DNA of 50,042 nt from Planctomycetota bacterium (GTDB lineage Bacteria > Planctomycetota > Planctomycetia > Planctomycetales > Planctomycetaceae). Below are positions 29,201-36,677 of the stretch, piece by piece (positions within the stretch are counted from its first letter, which is position 1; every line of letters starts with the position of its first letter). The notes below the pieces were generated by a model that was not told the origin of the DNA, did not search any database, and saw only the letters and a list, made by a program, of their open reading frames with translations. The stretch lies in assembly GCA_018242525.1 (NCBI GenBank), contig JAFEBS010000061.1:1-50042 (forward strand). The letters run 5' to 3'. Made by a program: the position numbers and the translations under genes.

Positions 29201-30532
29201 TCCACTCTGCCAATCACGAATCAATTGTCCCCAGGACTGCTGATAGGCCTGTCGGCTTTCCATCACCCGCTGGTCAAATTCCGCCTGCAGGTTGCGGAAG
29301 TCCTGTTCACGTCGCAATCGTAAATCGTTCTGAGCGGCAGTCGACTGGGCATCGAACTGGTTCAGTTCCTGCGCCAGGATTTTTTGAATTTCTGACAGTC
29401 GAGCGGGATATGTCGACTGAGCCGCATTAAGTTCGGTGGAGTAGCGGACCTTGTTGGCATTCATGCGCGCGTTCAACTTGGAATCGGAGTGGGCGATCGC
29501 CGCTTCCCGCTTGATCTCGCGTGCCTCATGCAATCGATGCAGTTCTGCTTCCTGTTGATCGTAATCACGCTGCGACACCACGCCCCACCGCTGGCTCGCC
29601 ACATCGGCATCCACGGACAGTTGCAGCAAGCGATCAAAGTCGGGCAGCACCAGATGCCCTGCGTACAGATGCAGCAGAAACAGAGCCACCACTCCAATGG
29701 CTGAACCCGCCCCGGCCGAAATCCAGAGCCAGTCCTGCGCGGTGGATTCGATCTTCAAACCAATCAACGACGGCGGAACCAACAGCCAGATCAGCGCCGA
29801 CAGGCTGCCCGCACACAGCAGGAACATCAAAACTGGAAGCACCCCGCGAAAAAGCCGGGGCAGAAAACGCCCCATCAGCCGGCGCTGAATCGGTTCCGCC
29901 TGCCGCATCGCCTCCACACAGGTCTGATGCAACGACAACTGATCGAGTGGTAATGTGGATGGTGCTGGCGTTGTCACCTCACCCAGCAATCGGCACTTCT
30001 GCAGGAAGACCGTCGACGTGCGGTACCATCCGTCCAGCGTTTTCAGAGCGGTATCCAGTTCGGTCTTACTGGCCATCAGCCCTGACTGCAGAGCCTGCAG
30101 TTTGGCCCGCGGGCTGTCCGACGTGTCACCATCCAGCAGTGAACCCAGCAACCACCCCGCTTCATCGCGTTCCTTTTGAGCGGCTTCCTTCTCGGCCTGC
30201 CAGCGTTGTTCGATTTCCCCCAGGACCTGGTCGTACCGCTCCTGCACGGTTGCCGTTTCCGTTCGCCAGCGTTCTTCGATCGCGGCGGTTCCGGTCGTGC
30301 GAGCCTGCTGAATCGCCGCGAATTCGGACTCGTAGTTCTCGGTGAGCAACTGAAAGACCTGCTGGTATTGCTGTTGCTCGCCGGTCATTTCGTCGGAATG
30401 GCGTGATTCGATCTCCTGTTCCCGCCGCGCACGATCCGCGACAAGATCCATCAGGCGCTTGACCAGTTGGCGTTCGTTTTCGACAGTCAGTTCCGTGGTC
30501 AAGATGGGCGCCCACAACGATTGTTTTGGCAT
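26207..30532 (-). CDS. EssC/FtsK-like membrane ATPase of a type VII-like (Esx) system
   Basis: 1441 residues. Order: a long coiled coil (about 15-200), two membrane helices (about 227-250 and 267-292), a second coiled coil (about 305-470), then three FtsK/SpoIIIE-type ATPase modules. Module 1 (about 510-720) lacks Walker A. Module 2 (about 790-1060) is complete, with AGKTGSGKSSLL near 846-857 and VLLVIDEFQEFF near 952-963. Module 3 (about 1140-1390) has only GRDEDAALG where Walker A should be. Two membrane helices and three ATPase modules match EssC/EccC, the motor of type VII secretion, but no FHA domain is visible. The operon also carries a WXG100-like gene, the usual substrate class. The last eight bases of the gene overlap the end of the convergent BchE-like gene. 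Confidence 0.9.
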   Translation of the reverse strand: MPKQSLWAPILTTELTVENERQLVKRLMDLVADRARREQEIESRHSDEMTGEQQQYQQVFQLLTENYESEFAAIQQARTTGTAAIEERWRTETATVQERYDQVLGEIEQRWQAEKEAAQKERDEAGWLLGSLLDGDTSDSPRAKLQALQSGLMASKTELDTALKTLDGWYRTSTVFLQKCRLLGEVTTPAPSTLPLDQLSLHQTCVEAMRQAEPIQRRLMGRFLPRLFRGVLPVLMFLLCAGSLSALIWLLVPPSLIGLKIESTAQDWLWISAGAGSAIGVVALFLLHLYAGHLVLPDFDRLLQLSVDADVASQRWGVVSQRDYDQQEAELHRLHEAREIKREAAIAHSDSKLNARMNANKVRYSTELNAAQSTYPARLSEIQKILAQELNQFDAQSTAAQNDLRLRREQDFRNLQAEFDQRVMESRQAYQQSWGQLIRDWQSGLREIGDASDQLVEVVRRNCPKWTTVLGGWLESKVQPESTEPQPTDGILTVGRVVTDLATIPGGLSTDQRLNAERTRFEFPVLLSLAEKPSLVVRSRSDSRDQATRLLQTAMLRFLTSLPPGKVRFTIFDPVGLGANFASFMHLTDIDEQMVTSRIWTEPAHLEKRLADVTEHMENVLQTYLRNEYASLDDYNREAGEVAEPYRILVVANFPANFTEVALRRLVSIAEGGVKCGVFVLLSVDESHDLPRGFSLADIERHATVLRLASTVRAASRGDDLKDLSLVPTSQAGVITTAATSSAREAVSATPSDLADLSPFRLADPVLGDWPLMIDPPPPADEFGQIVRRAGQLARSVRRVEVPFERVMPPADAFWTSSTKTGLDIPIGRAGATKLQNLRLGKGTSQHVLIAGKTGSGKSSLLHALITNAALHYSPDEVEFYLIDFKKGVEFKTYATHRLPHARVIAIESDREFGVSVLQRLDTVLKDRGELFRRVGVQDLAGFREACPDQPLPRVLLVIDEFQEFFIEDDSLSQSAALLFDRLIRQGRAFGIHVLLGSQTLAGAYSLARSTLGQIAVRIALQCSDTDAHLILSEDNTAARLLSRPGEAIYNDANGLVEGNHPFQVVWLDDARRETYLGWMHPWADEFHARHGGPPIAERWPDAVVFEGNLAADPIGNPGFLAAAHRLVHPQSAAPAPVRSCWLGEAVALTGPTELKFGLRDGGPMLVVGRDEDAALGVLSSSVLALAGAGRAQFVVLDGSLPDSLSARTWRALAELIPGLKVVGPRDSAAALQEVVDAMHARQEDLGEPMFVIGFDLARFRDLRKSDDEFGGFGGFDKPKTVSPAALFSEIVKDGPAAGVFPFVWCDGYQSAQRWLGRELLGRFEVRVLFAMNANDSSNLIDSPAAGRLGPNRALLFRGDLGTLDKFRPYKSPSPGWLQELRHEIAASPETSAGDPVSASEPLNGSRSEATDTHSAMEPENPGTDSDPEDTWTDIGELNVN

Positions 30533-30561
30533 GGATTCAACTCAAAACCGGGCTGAGCCCG

Positions 30562-30624
30562 TCATCCGCAGGGCATCCACTGCTGGGGTGTGATGCCGTA
30601 ATCCGTTTCTGTTGGTCCGGTCAT
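30562..30624 (-). CDS. Possible 20-codon ORF in the Esx-like operon
   Basis: An ATG at 30624 overlaps the TGA of the 76-residue gene (ATGA) and runs 20 codons (MTGPTETDYG...WMPCG) to a TGA 29 bases before the ATPase start. The tight overlap and the position between two operon genes suggest a real small peptide or a translation-coupling leader. It is too short for any homology argument, and the same pattern could arise by chance. Confidence 0.3.
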   Translation of the reverse strand: MTGPTETDYGITPQQWMPCG

Positions 30625-30851
30625 CCCCGATCCTCGCACTCGCGACAGGCCGCCACAAGCACGCCGCTCAGCCGAGAGATGGCGTCCAGGGTGGTTCGAA
30701 CCTGCTGCAACAGTGGCTGCAGTTGCTCCTCTTCCAGATTTCGGCTGACAGCATCGTCCCACGACGACCTGGCGACCAACCAGACCTCTTCCAGTCGGTC
30801 GGCCGCCGTTTTGATCTGCCCTGCACCATCGATCAAACTACCGAGTGCCAT
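30621..30851 (-). CDS. Small helical protein of the Esx-like operon
   Basis: 76 residues, almost entirely helix-forming. A central W-D-D (Trp31) lies between two helical halves, so the layout is like a short WXG100 hairpin with W-x-D instead of W-x-G. It starts 12 bases after the 206-residue gene and is followed by the overlapping 20-codon ORF. No signal peptide. Likely a structural or secreted partner of the system; the family was not recognised. Confidence 0.7.
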   Translation of the reverse strand: MALGSLIDGAGQIKTAADRLEEVWLVARSSWDDAVSRNLEEEQLQPLLQQVRTTLDAISRLSGVLVAACRECEDRG

Positions 30852-30863
30852 GATGATTCCGCG

Positions 30864-31484
30864 TTACGGGTTGGAGGGTTGTTTCGGCGGGGTCGGGAGA
30901 CCCGCGCCGAGAGGAGGCGGCTCGGCCGGGACCGGTTCATCGGATTCCAGGGATGCTTCGGAACCCAGCGAAACCGATTCCTCGTCGTCGCTGCCCGATC
31001 GAATGTCGGCATAGGCTTCCAGCGCATCAATCATGCGGCCCACCATCGCGACCACATTCGGCAATTCGTCATCAATCCAACGTTGCATTGGCCCGGATCG
31101 ACCGCGGTATTCGTCCACCTGCCTCCGCGCCTCGGCTGTCCAGCGGCGGACGACTTCGATTTTCTGCTGACAATATTCCAGACGCATCTTTGCCCGTTGA
31201 AACGCCACCTTTTCTTCGATGCATTCCGAATGCCGGCCCCCGACGGTCCGCATCCGGCATGTTTCGTACGCAATCCGCGTACTGGCAACTCCATCGTAGG
31301 CCCGGCGTTCCTGATCGCGCCAATACATCGGCCGGTCCTCTTCCAGCCACGCCATGGTCCGGTCAATCTTGGACCGCAATTCTCCCAACGCCGTACTGCC
31401 ACGTTCTCCAAACGCAAGCAGAGCCAACCGGACGTCCCGCAAGGCGTCGAGTGAGTGAACGTTGGCGTTTCCCGGACCAGGCAT
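30864..31484 (-). CDS. Helical protein of the Esx-like operon, WXG-like N-terminal hairpin
   Basis: 206 residues, no family recognised. Residues 12-160 are predicted helical with charged heptads; W55-R-D57-Q-E is the same pentapeptide as in the WXG100-like protein encoded just upstream (WRDQE). Residues 160-206 are an acidic, then proline-rich tail ending PPKQPSNP. It follows the WXG100-like gene by 17 bases and precedes the 76-residue gene by 12. It may be a larger Esx-type substrate or a scaffold with a disordered tail; inference. Confidence 0.75.
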   Translation of the reverse strand: MPGPGNANVHSLDALRDVRLALLAFGERGSTALGELRSKIDRTMAWLEEDRPMYWRDQERRAYDGVASTRIAYETCRMRTVGGRHSECIEEKVAFQRAKMRLEYCQQKIEVVRRWTAEARRQVDEYRGRSGPMQRWIDDELPNVVAMVGRMIDALEAYADIRSGSDDEESVSLGSEASLESDEPVPAEPPPLGAGLPTPPKQPSNP

Positions 31485-31501
31485 GAATCAACTTTCTGCG
31501 T

Positions 31502-31774
31502 TCAGCGCTGCTGCATGTACTCTTCGATCCGTTCCGCTTTACGCAACAGATACGGGACGTGGTTTTCGTTCGCTTCGACAAACCGGCTGAGCAACTTCAG
31601 GTGCTGACCGAATTCTTCGGCAAACTTCAGATGTTCCTGATCACGCCAGGTCTGGCTGAGCGAGTTCAATTGACCCGACACCGTGCTTAACCGCGATTGC
31701 AGATCATTGTTGAACTCACGCAGCATTCCGGCGAAGCGGCGCAACTCGGCAGGATCGACGATGGCTTGAGACAT
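31502..31774 (-). CDS. WXG100-like (Esx) small protein
   Basis: 90 residues, two long helices joined at T-W43-R-D45-Q-E: length, central Trp and helical hairpin fit the WXG100/ESAT-6 family, but the Gly of W-x-G is an Asp. Residues 1-40 and 46-88 carry the heptad pattern of the antiparallel hairpin. It is the first gene of the operon that ends with the EssC/FtsK-like ATPase, the classical pairing in type VII secretion. No obvious C-terminal secretion signal (Y-x3-D/E) beyond PYLLRKAERIEEY. Start ATG at 31774 with GAGAA upstream. Confidence 0.85.
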   Translation of the reverse strand: MSQAIVDPAELRRFAGMLREFNNDLQSRLSTVSGQLNSLSQTWRDQEHLKFAEEFGQHLKLLSRFVEANENHVPYLLRKAERIEEYMQQR

Positions 31775-32175
31775 GACAGTTCTCGCGATGTTCGTTCACA
31801 GGAGCCTTTGCCCAACAAATGGGGTCTGCCCCCCTCCCACTGTGGTTTCCGCTCATATCGGATCCCTGTGGCAGGGGTCTGACCCCATTTGTTGGGCAAA
31901 AAGCCATTCAATGGAGACAACCTCGCCCCCAGTATAGCTTTCGTAATTCCCCCGCGGGAATCAACACGTGAACTCGGATTCCCCTGTCAAATCAGAATCC
32001 CCGAGGCAAAGGCGGCGATTCAGACATTGGACTTTGCCTCCTTCTGTGTCGCTTGACTCTGTCGTTCGACTCCGTAGCTTGTCCGACTGACATTCATCCG
32101 CCCAGTGAGAATGGGCAGAAATCTGCGTTTTTCGATGGATTGCATCTCCATCGATCGAAATCCTGGAGCCGGAAA
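31775..32175. other. Divergent intergenic region with R2 palindrome
   Basis: The region between the Esx-like operon (minus strand) and the FGGY kinase (plus strand) holds the R2 palindrome at 31807-31900. The rest shows no gene. Both promoters must lie here, but no clear -35/-10 pair could be assigned. A frame through 32053-32175 belongs to the extended kinase ORF and is probably not translated. Confidence 0.6.
31807..31900. repeat. R2 palindrome, copy 1 (94 bp)
   Basis: Perfect 20-base arms, 31807-31826 (TTTGCCCAACAAATGGGGTC) and 31881-31900. The loop contains TGTGGTTTCCGCTCATATCG. A second copy at 45067-45158 keeps the loop almost intact. The arms lie just 33 bases upstream of the WXG100-like start. 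Confidence 0.9.
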
Positions 32176-33564
32176 ATGCCGATCGTTGTCGGGGTTGATC
32201 TTGGAACGACGAAAATCACCAGCCTGGCGCTGGAGATCGCCACACGCGAAGTCCTGGCCGTCGGAACCGTGGCGAACGACGCGAATTGCACCCTGGATGC
32301 CGACCGCAGCCGAGGTCGCTCGGAGTGGAATGCCGTTCGAATCGTCTCACAGGGAATCGAGTGCCTGAAACAGGTGGCCACTCAGTTGGGATCTCGCGCC
32401 GCGGACATTGCTGGAATCGGCATCACCGGGCAACAGCATGGCATGGTGCTGGTGGGACCACAGGGACCGGTCTCGCCATTGATCAACTGGCAGGATCGCC
32501 GGGCACTGGATCCCATCCCCGGTCGACCGCAAACGTGGCTCAAAGAAACCCGCGCGTTACTGGGGGACGACGTCTGGCAACGGACCGGCTGCCGGTTGCA
32601 ACCCGGGTTCATGGCGGGAACCTTGTACTGGCTGAAAGCCCAGGACCTGTTGCCAGAGAATTCCCGGGCATTATTCATCATGGACTACTTCGGTGCGATC
32701 CTGACCGGGCAGGCGGCGGTCACCGAACCGTCGTGTGCCGGCAGCAGTGGAGTCTTCAATGTTCGATCGCGACAATGGGATGCCGAGGCGATTTCGGCAC
32801 TGGGGTTGTCCCGCGATTTGTTTCCCGAGGTCGTGGAGGCGGACCGGCCGATCGGACGGATCACGGATTCGATGGCGTTGACTGCGGGGCTCCCGTCGGG
32901 CGTCCCCGTGTTTGCCCCGATCGGTGATCACCAAGCGAGTTTCATCGGCAGCGTCACGGACCACCAGAACAGCATACTGGTCAATGTGGGCACCGGGGCT
33001 CAGGTGGCGGTCTACACGGACGGGTTCGATTTCGCACCGCCGATCGAACTGCGGCCCTTTCCGTGCAGAGGAAACCTGCTGTCCAATGTCGGCCTGGCAG
33101 GGGGATGGTCGTATCAGGTCCTGGAGCAATTCTTTCGCGATGTGGGACGTTCGACATTTGAGCAGGATAGCCCTGCCCCACTGTACGAACGACTGAATCA
33201 ACTGGCCGCCAGCGTTCCCGCCGGCGCGGACGGGTTGAGATGTGAGCCTCTGTTTGCCGGGACACGTCTGGATCCTGCCGTGCGAGGATCGCTGACGGGC
33301 ATATCCCCTCAGAATTTCACCGCCCGACATCTGGCCCGAGCCGTTCTGGAAGGAATGGGCCGTTCGTTGCGCGAAGGCTATTCAGCCATCGAACGGATCA
33401 CCGACCAGACACATACGGCATTGATTGCGGCGGGAAATGGCCTGCGCGAAAACCCATTGCTGGCGGAGATCGTGTCACAGTCGTTTGGATTGCCGATGTC
33501 GTTCACAACACACCGGGAAGAGGCGGCCTATGGAGCCGCCCTGATCGCTGCCCGAGGCATCTGA
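32176..33564 (+). CDS. FGGY-family sugar kinase, sedoheptulokinase-like
   Basis: 462 residues from the ATG at 32176 (GGAGCCGGAAA upstream), where the conserved start VVGVDLGTTK of the FGGY ATPase fold begins; the longer frame from 32053 adds 41 residues unlike the family. ITGQQHG, GDHQAS and VGTGAQV (phosphate-binding) are present, as is the C-terminal LIAAGNGLREN motif. The QxH and GDxQ-type segments suit sedoheptulokinase or xylulokinase; the exact sugar cannot be fixed. The protein should be cytoplasmic. Convergent with the methyltransferase gene, with an R3 palindrome between them. Confidence 0.9.
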   Translation: MPIVVGVDLGTTKITSLALEIATREVLAVGTVANDANCTLDADRSRGRSEWNAVRIVSQGIECLKQVATQLGSRAADIAGIGITGQQHGMVLVGPQGPVSPLINWQDRRALDPIPGRPQTWLKETRALLGDDVWQRTGCRLQPGFMAGTLYWLKAQDLLPENSRALFIMDYFGAILTGQAAVTEPSCAGSSGVFNVRSRQWDAEAISALGLSRDLFPEVVEADRPIGRITDSMALTAGLPSGVPVFAPIGDHQASFIGSVTDHQNSILVNVGTGAQVAVYTDGFDFAPPIELRPFPCRGNLLSNVGLAGGWSYQVLEQFFRDVGRSTFEQDSPAPLYERLNQLAASVPAGADGLRCEPLFAGTRLDPAVRGSLTGISPQNFTARHLARAVLEGMGRSLREGYSAIERITDQTHTALIAAGNGLRENPLLAEIVSQSFGLPMSFTTHREEAAYGAALIAARGI

Positions 33565-33599
33565 AAGACGTTGTGAATTCTGCAAGGCGCTGGTCCAAT

Positions 33600-33700
33600 G
33601 GCACCGACTTTGTGAGCCGCAAGGCGCTAGCCGCGGGTTCTGCGAATACGATTGAGAGTACACCCGCGGCTAGCGCCTTGCGGCTCACAAAGTCGGTGCC
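33600..33700. repeat. R3 palindrome, longest copy (101 bp)
   Basis: Two perfect 39-base arms, 33600-33638 (GGCACCGACTTTGTGAGCCG...) and 33662-33700, with a 23-base loop. The core matches R3 copies at 4487 and 49908. It lies between the stops of two convergent genes (33564 and 33763), where a hairpin could end transcription from both sides, though no U-tract is visible. Confidence 0.92.
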
Positions 33701-33762
33701 GATTGCCATCCGTCCGGGGCCTGTCGGCACCCGGCTGACCCGGAACGGTTCTCGCATGGCGT

Positions 33763-34572
33763 CTAGGAAACCGCGGGCTTGCGCAGCAGGAACACCAGGA
33801 TGCGTCCCGTCAGGACTCGGGGATCATTCATCAATTGGTACACCGAACGCTCTGTCTGGAGATCGGCATGCTTCGGCTTGTGATGCCGGGAGACGAGCTT
33901 CAACCATTGAATCGGTGCCAGGAACGGCCACAGCAGACATGCCAGGGGACGAAACCGGCTGACCTCGAACCGCTCCATCTGCAAGCCGGCGCGTCGCCAG
34001 GCGTATTCCAGCGTGGGCAACGGCAGGCAGTTGACGTGTGGGTTGTAAAAATCCCCCTCGGCCGGCACACGCATCACGTAGGCCGAGTCGGAATAGAACC
34101 CGCTGGTCAGGTACGACAATCGCGCGGCCAGATTCGATTCATTCGGAGTCGACACGACAGCGTAGCCGCCGGGTTTCAGGATCCGAGTGATTTCGCGCAG
34201 CAGTGCGTAACTATTTTCCAGGTGTTCGATGACTTCCAGAGCCGCGACGACATCGAAGGTATCGTTGGCGATCGGAAGTGGTTTGTTCAGATCCGCCTGA
34301 ATGAACTCAATCGAGTCCGCGACGAAATTTCCTTTGTTAAAATCAATGGCCGTGGTCTGGAAGCCAGCCTCGTGGGCCCACGCGCTCAACGCCCCCTGCC
34401 CCGCTCCCAGATCCGCCAGCTTGCCGCCCGGCAGCGTGGACAACAATCGGTGCGCCCCGGAATGAACTCCCGGCAAGGCCATTTCCGCCGGACGCGACTT
34501 CGTTTCGGACTGGCCCGAAACCAGAGATGATTTCCGTCCAGCCTGCTTTGGTCGTTCTTGTACGATGGCCAT
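33763..34572 (-). CDS. SAM-dependent class I methyltransferase
   Basis: 269 residues from the ATG at 34572 (AGGAT eight bases upstream); the open frame to 34635 adds 21 unlikely residues. Motif I is ADLGAGQGALSAWA (about 50-63), motif II is the AIDFN strand, and FDVVAALEVIEHLEN plus LKPGGYAVVSTPN are typical of UbiG/BioC-like small-molecule methyltransferases. The C-terminal part (about 200-245) has a hydrophobic stretch (PLACLLWPFLAP) that may be an amphipathic or membrane-associated helix. The acceptor is unknown. It is transcribed alone, convergent with the kinase gene. Confidence 0.9.
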   Translation of the reverse strand: MAIVQERPKQAGRKSSLVSGQSETKSRPAEMALPGVHSGAHRLLSTLPGGKLADLGAGQGALSAWAHEAGFQTTAIDFNKGNFVADSIEFIQADLNKPLPIANDTFDVVAALEVIEHLENSYALLREITRILKPGGYAVVSTPNESNLAARLSYLTSGFYSDSAYVMRVPAEGDFYNPHVNCLPLPTLEYAWRRAGLQMERFEVSRFRPLACLLWPFLAPIQWLKLVSRHHKPKHADLQTERSVYQLMNDPRVLTGRILVFLLRKPAVS

Positions 34573-35027
34573 GGCAAATATCCTGCACCCAATCTTTAAC
34601 CCCATCCTGCAGCGGGGTTTACCACTGAAAAACAAACGGGGTCAAGAGCAATTCGCCGACACGGCTATAATCGTTGCCCAACGGCACGAACCGGCCGCGT
34701 CACCCGAAGCGTCAGCGAGGCAGGCATCGGGAAACGCCGTTCACCCAGATTCTTCACCACGGATTTCACTGATCAGAAGACCAGAACATGAGTTACGACG
34801 GAAAAACAGCAACCTCGTTTTCGACGCCCGCTTTGCATGAATTGCCGATGGCATTCGGTTTATCCGTGTGATATCCGTGTTTAATTCGTGGCTGTCATTG
34901 AATCATTCGGGTTAACTCCGTCCCTCGCTGACGCTTCGGATTACATGGCGAAAGTCAGTGGCAACGAGTTCGCACGCGAAACATGACCACGAGCACCGCG
35001 CATTTCGACCAGGATGGACCTCCCCGA
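34573..35027. other. Intergenic region with nested repeats upstream of photolyase
   Basis: No gene was recognised between the methyltransferase start and the photolyase start. Outer 17-base arms at 34704-34720 and 34923-34939 enclose a segment (34836-34914) that repeats 14831-14918 in the opposite orientation. An in-frame ATG at 34983 is an alternative photolyase start. Confidence 0.6.
34704..34939. repeat. R7-related composite inverted repeat
   Basis: Arms CCGAAGCGTCAGCGAGG (34704-34720) and its perfect inverse (34923-34939). Inside, 34836-34914 contains ATCCGTGT units and GAATTGCCGATGGCA, the same module as at 14831-14918. The outer arms differ from those at 14821/15144, so a shared module sits in two different frames of repeats. 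Confidence 0.75.
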
Positions 35028-36470
35028 ATGACGTCCCCCAGCATTGTCTGGCTTCGCCAGGACCTGAGACTCGCCGACAACCCCGCCCTGCAGGCGGCCA
35101 TCGATCGCGGGGGGCCGGTGATCCCCGTATTTATCCGATCCACCGACGAGGAAGGCCCTTGGCGACCTGGTGAAGCAAGTGACTGGTGGCTGCACCAGTC
35201 ACTACAGTCGTTTGCCGAACAATTACGACACGTCGGCTCGCGATTGATCGTGCGGGCGGGCACCAGTCTGACGGAATTGCTGCGGTTGGTCGACGAAACG
35301 AAGGCAACGGCCGTCTATTGGAATCGTCGGTACGAACCTGCTGCGATTGCCCGCGACAAAACCGTCAAGGCAGAATTGCGCCGAACGGGATTGCTGGCGG
35401 ACAGCTTCAATGGACAACTGCTGTTCGAACCCTGGGAAATCTGCACCCAGCAGGGATCTCCCTATCAGGTTTTTACCGCTTTCTGGCGCACCTGTCTTTC
35501 GAAGCCGGCACCGGCGGCACCCGTTCAGGAACCAGAACGAATCCTGTCACCGGCGAGTTGGCCGGATTCCGTTGCGCTGGAATCACTGCACCTGGAACCG
35601 ACTCGCCCCTGGGTCAAAGGCCTGCGGGATGCCTGGCAACCCGGAACGACGGGGGCGCGACAACAACTGGCAACGTTTCTGCAAGAGGCTGTCAGCGACT
35701 ACAGCACGGCACGAGATTTCCCCGCCCGGATCGGGACGTCACGACTGTCCCCTCATTTGCACTTTGGCGAGATCAGCCCACGCACTATCTGGCATGCCGT
35801 CCATGACATCCTCCCATCGCTTTCGGCCGACGGGACGGTCAGTGCAGAAACCTATCGAAAGGAGTTGGGCTGGCGGGAATTTGCCCATCATTTGCTGTTT
35901 CACTTTCCTTCGACCACCGATCAACCGTTGCGTCCCGAATTTGCCAACTTCCCCTGGGACGACAACCAATCGGCGTTGCGAGCCTGGCAGCGAGGTCAGA
36001 CCGGGTATCCCATTGTCGACGCCGGAATGCGCGAATTGTGGGCCACCGGCTGGATGCACAATCGCGTGCGCATGATCGTTGCGTCATTCCTGGTCAAGGA
36101 CCTGCGATTGCATTGGCGACATGGTGCCGCCTGGTTCTGGGACACGCTGGTCGACGCCGACCTCGCGGCGAATACACTCGGCTGGCAATGGAGCGCCGGT
36201 TGCGGCGCGGATGCCGCGCCGTACTTTCGTGTGTTCAACCCGTCCCTGCAATCGGCGAAGTTTGATCAAGACGGAGAATACCTGCGGACGTGGATTCCCG
36301 AATTGAACAAACTGCCCACGAAATGGTCGCATGCTCCCTGGACCGCTCCGAGCCAGATTCTACTCAATGCGAAGGTGACGTTGGGTAAAACTTATCCCAA
36401 TCCGATCGTGGATCACGCCCAGGCCAGAACGCTGGCACTGCAGGCCTTTGAACACATCAAGCGTGCATGA
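35028..36470 (+). CDS. phrB: Deoxyribodipyrimidine photolyase (class I cryptochrome/photolyase family)
   Basis: 480 residues from the ATG at 35028; an ATG at 34983 in the same frame adds 15 residues and cannot be excluded, as neither start has a good ribosome-binding site. The N-terminal alpha/beta antenna domain begins IVWLRQDLRL. The C-terminal FAD domain has GWREFAHHLLFHFP, TGYPIVDAGMRELWATGWMHN, RMIVASFLVKDL and LGWQWSAGCGADAAPYFRVFNP, the hallmarks of light-driven repair of cyclobutane pyrimidine dimers. It is cytoplasmic and transcribed alone, and gives the cell light-dependent repair of UV damage. A cryptochrome role cannot be ruled out by sequence alone. Confidence 0.95.
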   Translation: MTSPSIVWLRQDLRLADNPALQAAIDRGGPVIPVFIRSTDEEGPWRPGEASDWWLHQSLQSFAEQLRHVGSRLIVRAGTSLTELLRLVDETKATAVYWNRRYEPAAIARDKTVKAELRRTGLLADSFNGQLLFEPWEICTQQGSPYQVFTAFWRTCLSKPAPAAPVQEPERILSPASWPDSVALESLHLEPTRPWVKGLRDAWQPGTTGARQQLATFLQEAVSDYSTARDFPARIGTSRLSPHLHFGEISPRTIWHAVHDILPSLSADGTVSAETYRKELGWREFAHHLLFHFPSTTDQPLRPEFANFPWDDNQSALRAWQRGQTGYPIVDAGMRELWATGWMHNRVRMIVASFLVKDLRLHWRHGAAWFWDTLVDADLAANTLGWQWSAGCGADAAPYFRVFNPSLQSAKFDQDGEYLRTWIPELNKLPTKWSHAPWTAPSQILLNAKVTLGKTYPNPIVDHAQARTLALQAFEHIKRA

Positions 36471-36677
36471 TTTATCGCGAAACAGCTTCTTCAAAAACTC
36501 ACGAGTCCTTTAAGGGAAAGTGGCATTTTTGTGGATGCTCTGCGCGACTTTGTCCAGCAACGTGGTCCGCCTCATTTGCACACCTGTCGGGAATCAAACT
36601 CGACGGGGCGGGACTGACCGGACTGACACGTTTGTTGGACAAAGTCCCGCGATTGAGGCTTTCAGAAAGGACTCAGG

